This document shows, piece after piece, positions 1 through 5,187 of a DNA stretch of 6,618 nucleotides; positions within the stretch are counted from its first letter, which is position 1, and each line of letters starts with the position of its first letter. The notes beneath the pieces were generated by a model that did no database searches, was not told where the DNA came from, and worked only from the letters and a program-made list of their open reading frames with translations. The translations under genes and the position numbers were made by a program. Location of the stretch: assembly GCA_030615805.1 (NCBI GenBank), contig JAUWYN010000043.1, positions 1 through 6,618 on the forward strand, in the 5' to 3' direction. The DNA is from Hadesarchaea archaeon (lineage in GTDB: Archaea > Hadarchaeota > Hadarchaeia > Hadarchaeales > Hadarchaeaceae).

Positions 1-182
1 GCGTACACGGAATTCATCGCCCCGGCGATCGCATCGGCGGCGGACCTAGCTCGGGATAGATATAAGGTGTCCCTCCCGGCCTCCTGCGCGGGGTTTATCA
101 TCTGCCCGAGTGTGACCGCAGCGAAGATCACCATCACGGCCGAAAAGATGAGCAGATATTCGACGGCTGATTGTCCCCGCAT
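1..182 (-). CDS. Class III signal-peptide (archaeal pilin-like) protein, 3' end outside window
   Basis: The first 60 codons are visible; the gene runs off the left edge. The protein starts MRGQSAVEYLLIF, a very short positively charged leader (MRG) followed by Gln at +1, Glu at +5 and a hydrophobic segment to about residue 25. This is the DUF361/class III signal peptide layout, which in methanogens is cut after the Gly by the prepilin peptidase EppA (family knowledge). The mature protein would assemble through its hydrophobic N-terminal helix into a pilus-like filament or membrane-anchored complex at the cell surface. Its ATG follows the stop of the upstream pilin gene by a single base (TGA-G-ATG), so translation is probably coupled. 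Residues about 46-60 (RSAADAIAGAMNSVY) match the neighbour (REAANTLANAINTVY), so the two look like tandem duplicates. The filament type cannot be told from the N terminus alone. Confidence 0.8.
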   Translation of the reverse strand, partial: MRGQSAVEYLLIFSAVMVIFAAVTLGQMINPAQEAGRDTLYLSRARSAADAIAGAMNSVY

Positions 183-183
183 C

Positions 184-675
184 TCAAACACTCTCGATTA
201 TCTCATCTGAAATCACAATTCGCCTCGGTTGCTCGTTGTCGATGTCAAAATCATATTGCAATGACGTATGGTGGCGAACTCGGTAAACAGAATTTATCAG
301 GATGGAACCGGAGACCACCACGTAGTTCTCATACGATGAGCTCGGCAGAATCGTGCTAACTTGTACTAGGTTGTCGCTTTCGAGGTTCAATTCTATTTTA
401 ACATCCACACGATTTTCAGCTCCATCGACAAAGGAGACCGAAACGACACCTTTGGGAAGCCAGTACTCTACCGTTTGTCGAGAGCCGACCCCAGCCGCGT
501 AAACAGTATTGATCGCATTCGCCAACGTGTTTGCGGCCTCGCGCGCATCCGCAAGCTTTGAGACCCTCTCGGCGTCGGCACGCGCTTGGTTGTACATCGG
601 CATCGTGATGGTGGCGAGGATGATGAGCAAGCCTGATACGACGACGATGAATTCGATGCTGAGCTGGCCCCTCAA
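184..675 (-). CDS. Class III signal-peptide (archaeal pilin-like) protein
   Basis: A 163-residue protein with a TTG start, reading MRGQLSIEFIVVV. The leader is three residues (MRG), then Gln +1, Ser +3 and Glu +5 (QxSxE), followed by a hydrophobic helix to about residue 25: a class III signal peptide of the archaeal pilin type. Such proteins are cleaved after the Gly by a FlaK/EppA-type peptidase and polymerise through the N-terminal helix. Residues 30-60 form a charged, Ala-rich amphipathic region shared with the downstream gene. Residues 65-135 are rich in beta-type sequence, likely the exposed globular head. TTG is chosen because it places the leader exactly at MRG and follows a G-rich stretch (AGGGGGTAGA). 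The gene lies 46 bp downstream of the AroA-like gene with a TATA-like element between them, so it may have its own promoter. Which pilus it builds is unknown. Confidence 0.85.
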   Translation of the reverse strand: MRGQLSIEFIVVVSGLLIILATITMPMYNQARADAERVSKLADAREAANTLANAINTVYAAGVGSRQTVEYWLPKGVVSVSFVDGAENRVDVKIELNLESDNLVQVSTILPSSSYENYVVVSGSILINSVYRVRHHTSLQYDFDIDNEQPRRIVISDEIIESV

Positions 676-700
676 TCTACCCCCTGCTAAGCTATCAGTT

Positions 701-718
701 CGAAAGTTTAAAGTTTGT
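701..718 (-). promoter_or_regulatory. Candidate TATA promoter for the pilin pair
   Basis: On the minus strand the gap between the AroA-like gene and the pilin gene reads ACAAACTTTAAACTTTCG, an A-rich BRE-like stretch followed by CTTTAAAC (713-706). The expected start, about 25 nt downstream, is near 683, giving a leader of about 8 nt before the TTG at 675. It would let the pilin genes be expressed apart from the thiI-like/aroA-like genes. The call rests on sequence pattern and spacing only. Confidence 0.4.
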
Positions 719-721
719 CCG

Positions 722-1999
722 CTAAACCGCGTAGCGGATATCCGCTCCCAGCCCCTGAAACGTGGAGATGAAGCGGGAGTACGAGGTCCTGAGCGCCGCG
801 GCCCCGTTTTTTACTTTTGTTTCACCCTCAGCGAGGAGCCCCGCCACGACAAGGGCTGCGACAACTGCGTAGTCCTCGTGCCCATTTACCTCGCACCCCT
901 TGAGCTCGGCCGGCCCTTGGATGAGTAATCCGTCGTGGTGTTCGAGCACCCTCGCCCCCATCCGACGCAGTTCTCGGGCTATGGCCGAAACACGATCTGA
1001 TTTCATGGTCCTCGCCTCACCAGCGTTCCAGATCAGCGTTTTACCTTTGGCCTTACATGCGAGCACAGAGATCAGCGGCAAAAGTTCCGGCACACGGGAA
1101 AGGTCCAGTTTGGCGGCGCGGGGGTTCTGTTTTCCCTCCGCGACGAAACTTTTTTTGGATACCCGCACCCTCAGGCCGGCCATCCTCAGGACGTCTAAAA
1201 ACGCAACGTCTCGACCAGCTATGTTTTTTACGCCGCGAAGTTTGAGTTTAGAATTCGTCAGGGTCGCGGCAACGATGAAGGCCGCCGCCGCCGCGAGCTC
1301 CTGCGGCACCCTAAAACTGAATGCGCGGTAGGGCTGGTTCGGTATCAGGAGCTTCTTCCCCCTCGAGCTAACCTCCACACTGGCCCCCTTCGTAAGTTCG
1401 AGAATTGCCTTAAGCTGAGGATTTCCCTGACTTCGTTTAAATGAGAGTTCAACCCGTTTTCCCGCGTATGGGCATGGTAGAAGGATGGCAGGCACGCAGT
1501 GCGCACTCACCTCACCAAGCCGCACCTTCCCACCCATGAGCTCCCCGCCGAAAACGATGAAGGGCGGGCTATCATCCGGTTTCGTCGAATGGACATCTGC
1601 GCCAAGGCGGTGGAGGGATCTCAGCAGCACGGGCATCGGGCGGGAGCGCAGCTGGGTGTCGCCGTTGAGCACGGTTATCGCGGGCGCTAGAGCCGCAATC
1701 GATGTGAGCAGGCTTAGCGCGGTCCCAGAGTTTCTCGCGTCGATGACATTTTGGGTGGGTTTCGGGCTACCGCCGACCCCCCAGATGGTCCAACGGTCTT
1801 GGGTTCGCTTTACAGTGGCACCCATCATCTCAGCGGCTTGGAGCATCACGTGGGTATCCTTCACGCGGAGCGGATGCTCGATTACACTCTTGCCTCCCGC
1901 GAGCAAGGCTACGGCGCTTGCGAATTGGGTGTGCAGTTTCGACGGCTGCGGCTCGAGCTCCCCGGAGAGCCCCGCTGCGGGTCGAACTATCAGATCCAC
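722..1999 (-). CDS. AroA (EPSP synthase)-family protein lacking key active-site residues
   Basis: A 425-residue protein, full length for 3-phosphoshikimate 1-carboxyvinyltransferase, with the two-domain EPT/RTPC layout aligning from end to end. By alignment to E. coli AroA numbering, Lys22 (K21), Asn94/Gly96/Thr97 (N90, G92, T93), Arg124 (R120), Ser169 (S165) and Arg344 (R336) are kept. Ser23 is Leu22, Arg27 is Phe26, Arg100 is Ser96, Ser170 is Ala166, Gln171 is His167, Glu341 is Lys333 and Arg386 is Ala378. Asp313 is Glu305 and Lys411 is Arg404. These residues bind shikimate-3-phosphate and PEP or catalyse the reaction, so ordinary EPSP synthase activity is doubtful. The start is GTG, 8 nt after GAGG; it overlaps the end of the ThiI-like gene by 10 nt, so the two are coupled. 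No frameshift is seen. It may act on another substrate or be a non-catalytic paralogue. Family call is firm; function is open. Confidence 0.85.
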   Translation of the reverse strand: MDLIVRPAAGLSGELEPQPSKLHTQFASAVALLAGGKSVIEHPLRVKDTHVMLQAAEMMGATVKRTQDRWTIWGVGGSPKPTQNVIDARNSGTALSLLTSIAALAPAITVLNGDTQLRSRPMPVLLRSLHRLGADVHSTKPDDSPPFIVFGGELMGGKVRLGEVSAHCVPAILLPCPYAGKRVELSFKRSQGNPQLKAILELTKGASVEVSSRGKKLLIPNQPYRAFSFRVPQELAAAAAFIVAATLTNSKLKLRGVKNIAGRDVAFLDVLRMAGLRVRVSKKSFVAEGKQNPRAAKLDLSRVPELLPLISVLACKAKGKTLIWNAGEARTMKSDRVSAIARELRRMGARVLEHHDGLLIQGPAELKGCEVNGHEDYAVVAALVVAGLLAEGETKVKNGAAALRTSYSRFISTFQGLGADIRYAV

Positions 2000-3147
2000 G
2001 CACTTCGCCTCAGCTTGATGATTTTAATCCTAGAGAGCGCTGACTCGATAAGGGCATCGATGTTCAGGCCCTCCTCGATTTCACGCACCTCCTCGAGCTT
2101 CAGGGCGGTGGGGTAAAATGGTGAAGGATGAGTATTTGTCGTACGCATAAATGGGTCAAAAATTCCCGTTTGATGGGCGATTTTTTCGATATCGTCTTTG
2201 ACCATCCCCGCGAGGGGTCTGAGGACCTGTAACTCGCAGGCATCATCGATTACGTGGAGATTTTTTACCCCCCCTTCGGCAATTTGTTTCAGGTCTTCAT
2301 CCCCCACGATCGCCGCTCCCCCCACTTGTCCTGCGATAACTCCTGCCGCTCGAACCATCGCCCGCTTGCAGAGCAAGTTCGCTAACCCCTGTGTCGTTCT
2401 CTCAGTTATGGTGTGGAGTATTTTACCATGAGGGAAGATCCGTAGCTCGAGCTTCGGGTAAAACCCCGCAAGCTTTCTCGCTGCACCGACCGCAAGTTTT
2501 CGCGTTCGACCGTTGGCGCGAGGTCGAGGGTCAAAAAATATCAGGTGTAGCATACAGCCGCGCTTCATCGTGAGGTATGAGGAAACGGAGCTGTTCAGGC
2601 TCCCCGAAAAAAATGCCACGACGCTACCTTGGGTGCCCACGGGCAGTCCGCTGGCCCCCTCCACGATTTTCGTGTACACGTAAGCATCCTTCCCGCGAAC
2701 CTCGACGAATATCTTACGTTCGGGGGCCGAGAGGTTCACACGGACACCCTTCACCTTCGCCAAGACCGCGGAGCCGGCGCTCACATTTACATCTCTGCTG
2801 GAGAACGGGTGTTCCCCAACCCTCGAGGTCCGAATGGCGAAGGTCATGCCAGGGGAGAGAATCTTCTTCGTTTCTCCCACCACCGCTGAGATAATCGAAC
2901 CGATGCTCGCGTTTGTCCTGAGCGATGGACTGGCTGAAACTATGCCAGGAATCTTGGCCAAGTGCTTCATCGCGGCGCTTGGTCTGTGGGTGTCGATGAA
3001 GATTCTACCCCATTCTCTTCGAAGTTTGTAATCCAACCCTTTAAGGGACAATTTAATGTTCTCGATCAGCTGCCGTTCAAATCGCCTGCGGACCGGCTCG
3101 CTCTTCAGCGCTATCTCGCCGTAGCGCACGATGATGGTCTTCGCCAT
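1990..3147 (-). CDS. ThiI-family THUMP/PP-loop protein with degenerate active site
   Basis: A 385-residue protein with ThiI architecture. An N-terminal ferredoxin-like domain opens with VRYGEIALKS (7-16), a THUMP tRNA-binding domain spans about 60-165, and a PP-loop ATP-pyrophosphatase domain runs from about 175 to the end. True ThiI adenylates and thiolates tRNA uridine 8, using the PP-loop SGGxDS and a later catalytic Cys (E. coli Asp189, Cys344). Here the PP-loop is SGSLNSS (181-187), so the second Gly is Ser and the Asp is Asn. The TGxxLGQ motif is VGDEDLKQ (281-288), and the segment after VLRPL (308-312) that should hold the Cys has none (MRTTNTHPSPFYP, 334-346). LCKR (259-262) is conserved. 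Thiolation is therefore unlikely, while tRNA binding could persist. The start is ATG behind a candidate promoter; the stop lies inside the AroA-like gene's start region. Confidence 0.85.
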   Translation of the reverse strand: MAKTIIVRYGEIALKSEPVRRRFERQLIENIKLSLKGLDYKLRREWGRIFIDTHRPSAAMKHLAKIPGIVSASPSLRTNASIGSIISAVVGETKKILSPGMTFAIRTSRVGEHPFSSRDVNVSAGSAVLAKVKGVRVNLSAPERKIFVEVRGKDAYVYTKIVEGASGLPVGTQGSVVAFFSGSLNSSVSSYLTMKRGCMLHLIFFDPRPRANGRTRKLAVGAARKLAGFYPKLELRIFPHGKILHTITERTTQGLANLLCKRAMVRAAGVIAGQVGGAAIVGDEDLKQIAEGGVKNLHVIDDACELQVLRPLAGMVKDDIEKIAHQTGIFDPFMRTTNTHPSPFYPTALKLEEVREIEEGLNIDALIESALSRIKIIKLRRSAWI

Positions 3148-3176
3148 AGCATCGGATAGTCTTATGGGCGACGCAA

Positions 3177-3190
3177 GTTAAAAATTTCGG
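3177..3190 (-). promoter_or_regulatory. Candidate promoter of the thiI-like/aroA-like genes
   Basis: The 58 bp between the TBP stop and the thiI-like ATG read, on the minus strand, CCGAAATTTTTAAC: a BRE-like CCGAAA followed by TTTTTAAC (3184-3177). The expected start near 3155 would give a leader of about 8 nt, too short for a strong ribosome binding site, and none is visible. The T-run could also end the TBP transcript. Confidence 0.45.
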
Positions 3191-3205
3191 GCGGCATGCT
3201 CATCA

Positions 3206-3748
3206 TCATCCCCGCCGCTTGAGAATTTTGGTTATTTTTTCGGCAGCCCTTTTTATATCGCCCATGCTCTTCGCGCCAGCACAGACGCCCTTTCCCGAAA
3301 CAAAGAGGAGCACCACGACTTTGGGATCGTCGAGCCTGAATACAAGCCCAGGGAAGACCTCTGGCTCGTACTCCGTGTTTTCGAATGTCCGTGCGATTCG
3401 CTCGAGGTCGAACTCGCGCTCAAAATCGAAGGATGCGACGATATTTTGAACTTTGACTTTCGGCTCGGATTTCACCTTGATGCCAGACTTCCGGAGCTTT
3501 TTCGTCAGCTTCTTTATCGCAAGCTTCGCGTCACGCATGCTCTTGGCGCCGACGCAGTTCATCTTCCCCGACGCGAATATTAGGAAGGATGCGGGGGGTT
3601 CATAAGACTTGTAAGCTATCCCAGGAAAAACCTCCGGGTCATAGCGCGCCCCATCCAGCGATCGGGCCAATTTCTCAAGGTCGAACTCGACACCCTCATA
3701 AGTCACCGAAAGCACGATATTTTGAATTTTTTGTTTCACCCTACCCAT
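3206..3748 (-). CDS. tbp: TATA-binding protein (archaeal general transcription factor)
   Basis: A 180-residue protein made of two direct repeats, about 5-88 and 97-178. Each carries QNIV, a central EVFPG and a late (L/F)xFxSGKxxCxGAKS block: the saddle-shaped TBP core that binds and bends the TATA box and recruits TFB and RNA polymerase. The four Phe that wedge into DNA are present (F41, F58, F132, F149), as are the minor-groove Asn of both repeats (N10, N102). The Thr expected in both (C/V)TGAKS motifs is replaced by Val66 and Ala157, and the first repeat lacks the Arg usual in the YRxxxPK segment (YKSYEPP). There is no acidic C-terminal tail. The ATG is chosen because GAGG lies 8 nt upstream, the same spacing as in the AroA-like gene; an in-frame TTG one codon earlier (3751) is the alternative. 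Confidence 0.93.
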   Translation of the reverse strand: MGRVKQKIQNIVLSVTYEGVEFDLEKLARSLDGARYDPEVFPGIAYKSYEPPASFLIFASGKMNCVGAKSMRDAKLAIKKLTKKLRKSGIKVKSEPKVKVQNIVASFDFEREFDLERIARTFENTEYEPEVFPGLVFRLDDPKVVVLLFVSGKGVCAGAKSMGDIKRAAEKITKILKRRG

Positions 3749-3756
3749 CAAATCAA

Positions 3757-3760
3757 CCTC
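3757..3760 (-). promoter_or_regulatory. Ribosome binding site of the TBP gene
   Basis: GAGG on the minus strand, 8 nt before the ATG at 3748 and 5 nt before an adjacent in-frame TTG at 3751. The spacing favours the ATG. Confidence 0.6.
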
Positions 3761-3783
3761 AAGCTAACTCCGTACCCCCCCCG

Positions 3784-3800
3784 CATAAAAAGCTTGAGCC
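3784..3800 (-). promoter_or_regulatory. Candidate promoter of the TBP gene
   Basis: On the minus strand GGCTCAAGCTTTTTATG gives a BRE-like CTCAAG followed by CTTTTTATG (3792-3784). The predicted start, about 25 nt on, falls near 3763, leaving a leader of about 15 nt that just includes the GAGG at 3760-3757. It lies back to back with the moaD promoter. Confidence 0.55.
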
Positions 3801-3813
3801 CCAAACTTTTATG
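3801..3813 (+). promoter_or_regulatory. Candidate promoter of the moaD-moaE operon
   Basis: CCAAACTTTTATG gives a BRE-like CCAAA followed by CTTTTATG (3806-3813). The predicted start falls at about 3832-3835, on the chosen moaD start codon, which suggests a leaderless or nearly leaderless mRNA. The alternative plus-strand reading, GCATAAAAA at 3783-3791, would start near 3813 and put the GAGG at 3818-3821 in the leader. Confidence 0.5.
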
Positions 3814-3817
3814 CTCA

Positions 3818-3821
3818 GAGG
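3818..3821 (+). promoter_or_regulatory. Possible ribosome binding site of moaD
   Basis: GAGG, 10 nt before the ATG at 3832. It supports starting moaD at 3832 rather than at the in-frame ATG at 3811, which lies within the TATA-like element and has no such site. It would be used only if transcription starts upstream of it. Confidence 0.4.
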
Positions 3822-3831
3822 AAAACTCTTG

Positions 3832-4128
3832 ATGGTGTCAGCTTTGGGCGTCACCGTGAAATTTTTCGCGAATTTCCGCGAGGCGGTTGGCCAGGAGCAG
3901 GTCGAGGTAGCAGCGGCGATGGACATAGCTGCTTTGCTCGATGAGCTCGTGCGGCGATTTGGCGAAAAGATGACCGAACAACTCTACGAACTGGGTTCGA
4001 AAAAGTTGCGTGAAACGGTGAACGTTCTCGTAAACGGTCATGGCATAAATTTTCTAAGCGGGCTTGATACCAAGTTAAAAGATGGCGATGTTGTGGCGAT
4101 ATTCCCGCCGGTTTCGGGTGGCGGATAG
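3832..4128 (+). CDS. moaD: Molybdopterin synthase small (sulfur carrier) subunit MoaD
   Basis: A 98-residue ubiquitin-fold protein. Family marks are VTVKFFANFREAVG near the N terminus, the VLVNGHGINF strand-turn (66-74), LKDGDVVAIFPPVSGG at the C terminus and a terminal Gly-Gly. In the pathway the C-terminal Gly is adenylated by a MoeB-type enzyme, converted to a thiocarboxylate and inserted into MoaE to sulfurate precursor Z (cPMP) to molybdopterin. The C terminus here ends GGG, one Gly more than the usual PPVxGG. The start at 3832 is chosen on normal MoaD length, a GAGG 10 nt upstream and the nearby TATA-like element; a GTG at 3835 is also possible. moaE follows after 18 nt, so the two enzyme subunits are almost certainly co-transcribed. 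Confidence 0.9.
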   Translation: MVSALGVTVKFFANFREAVGQEQVEVAAAMDIAALLDELVRRFGEKMTEQLYELGSKKLRETVNVLVNGHGINFLSGLDTKLKDGDVVAIFPPVSGGG

Positions 4129-4146
4129 TCATCTCGTGGTGCACTC

Positions 4147-4584
4147 ATGCCGGACGCAGGTATTCACCCCAAGGGCGAAGTAAGCCTGCCCGATTTGTTT
4201 CAGAAGTTGAGGCAGGATATCGGGGAGAACGTGGGAGCGATCGGCTGCTTCGTAGGCGTAGTGCGGGGCTTTTCGGAAGATGGGGAGCGAGTTAAGTTCC
4301 TTCGTTATCAATCCTCCGATGACGCTGTCAAAAAACTCGAACAAATAGCGACGGACATCGAGAAACGGCCGAACATTTGGCGCGTGATGATTCACCACGT
4401 CGTCGACCAGATCGCCCCCGGGGAGGATGCTATATACGTCTTGGTGGCGGGCCGGAGGCGCGACGATGTTTTCAGAGCCCTCCCTGAGTTAATGAATCGG
4501 GTCAAGGCAGAGGTCCCGATCTGGAAGAAAGAGGTGACCGAGCAAAGAGAATATTGGGTTCATGAGCTCGCAGAAAAGAGATAA
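4147..4584 (+). CDS. moaE: Molybdopterin synthase catalytic subunit MoaE
   Basis: A 145-residue protein, normal length for MoaE. It carries GAIGCFVGVVRG (30-41) with the conserved Arg40 (E. coli Arg39), and VKAEVPIWKKE (119-129), whose Lys120 and Lys127 match E. coli Lys119 and Lys126 in the active site. With thiocarboxylated MoaD it forms the heterotetramer that adds the dithiolene sulfurs to cPMP, making molybdopterin for molybdenum or tungsten enzymes. The bacterial His-Arg pair (103-104) reads Arg-Arg (104-105); I judge this a variant rather than a sign of inactivation. The gene starts 18 nt after moaD, with a weak GGTG 5 nt before the ATG, so translation may depend on coupling. Confidence 0.93.
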   Translation: MPDAGIHPKGEVSLPDLFQKLRQDIGENVGAIGCFVGVVRGFSEDGERVKFLRYQSSDDAVKKLEQIATDIEKRPNIWRVMIHHVVDQIAPGEDAIYVLVAGRRRDDVFRALPELMNRVKAEVPIWKKEVTEQREYWVHELAEKR

Positions 4585-4616
4585 CCGGCAGAAGCTCATC
4601 CCACCATAGGGTCAAC

Positions 4617-4631
4617 GATAATATTTTAACC
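4617..4631 (+). promoter_or_regulatory. Candidate promoter of the CARF-like gene, T-rich
   Basis: GATAATATTTTAACC lies in the 74 bp between moaE and the next ATG. The TATA-like ATATTTTAAC (4621-4630) would start transcription near 4650, 9 nt before the ATG. The T-runs here (TTTT at 4624-4627 and 4635-4638) could also end the moaDE transcript, as archaeal termination is T-tract driven. No ribosome binding site is visible. Confidence 0.4.
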
Positions 4632-4658
4632 TTGTTTTACAAAGTAACATGGGCTTGC

Positions 4659-5165
4659 ATGAAGGTGCTGATTCAAGGTCTGGGTGAGGTTCCAGCGACC
4701 ATCGAGCTGGCGCTGAAGATGGAAAAACCCAAAGTCACCTATATCATTTGCTCCGATTATCAGCTAAATTACATCGCACGCGCGAGGGGGTACTCAAAGC
4801 CCAATGAGAAGGTAATAAGGAAAGCCGCGCGGAAAGTGCGCGCGAAAGTCGTTTTTCAGCGGTGCAACGTTTTCGACCCGGCATCGATCGGCGAGGCGCT
4901 CCGGGAGGTTCTAGAGCAGATCGACCCGTACAAGGATGAAGTGATTATAAACTATGCGGGCGGTTCGGCCCCCGTCAGGCTTTTCTTGGGGGTACTAGGA
5001 GTCGAGCTTGCCAGGATCACCACTAAGACCAAAATCCTCTACGCGATACATTACCCCAAAGGGATGAAGATCGCAGTAAATCAAACCGAAAAGCTTCAGG
5101 AATTTCTCCCAGGCGATCTCAGTCTTCTGCTGGGGTTCATGAAAAAGCGCGGTCCCAGCGCATAG
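4659..5165 (+). CDS. Small stand-alone CARF-like Rossmann-fold protein
   Basis: A 168-residue protein, alpha/beta in pattern. It starts with a beta strand and Gly turn (MKVLIQGLGEVPATIELAL) and a second strand VTYIICS (26-32). A late strand-loop-helix, VIINYAGGSAPVRLFLGVLG (95-114), resembles the CARF signature, a strand ending in Asn/Asp, then (T/A)GG(S/T) and a helix, which binds cyclic oligoadenylate in type III CRISPR effectors. Known single-domain CARF proteins of about this size include the ring nucleases (Crn1), which cleave cyclic tetra-adenylate; others carry a C-terminal HTH that is absent here. No CRISPR array or cas gene is in the window. The ATG at 4659 fits the usual CARF start; an upstream TTG (4632) would place the start within the promoter region. 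The fold call is from pattern only; ligand and role are unknown. Confidence 0.5.
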   Translation: MKVLIQGLGEVPATIELALKMEKPKVTYIICSDYQLNYIARARGYSKPNEKVIRKAARKVRAKVVFQRCNVFDPASIGEALREVLEQIDPYKDEVIINYAGGSAPVRLFLGVLGVELARITTKTKILYAIHYPKGMKIAVNQTEKLQEFLPGDLSLLLGFMKKRGPSA

Positions 5166-5187
5166 GGCCCCATCATCGATATTTTTT
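5142..5187. terminator. Candidate convergent termination region
   Basis: The CARF-like and gamma-CA genes converge with 7 bp between their stop codons. On the plus strand a TTTTTT run (5182-5187) lies just past the CARF-like stop, inside the gamma-CA coding end. On the minus strand GCGC-7 nt-GCGC (5161-5147) is followed by TTTTT (5146-5142) inside the CARF-like coding end. Each transcript would thus stop within the other gene. The stem is only 4 bp. Confidence 0.35.

Noticed and set aside
509..928. Long plus-strand open frames opposite the pilin and AroA-like genes.
   Set aside because: They mirror clearly real minus-strand genes in a GC-rich region, have low-complexity Arg/Ser/Pro-rich products and no family signature.
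3589..3831. An N-terminal extension of moaD by about 81 codons.
   Set aside because: It would run through the TBP gene's start and both promoters; the MoaD family is about 80-100 residues and the ATG at 3832 gives 98.
4247..4470. MoaE His103 equivalent replaced by Arg as a sign of inactivation.
   Set aside because: Arg40, Lys120 and Lys127 of the active site are intact and MoaD is adjacent, so an active enzyme is the simpler reading.
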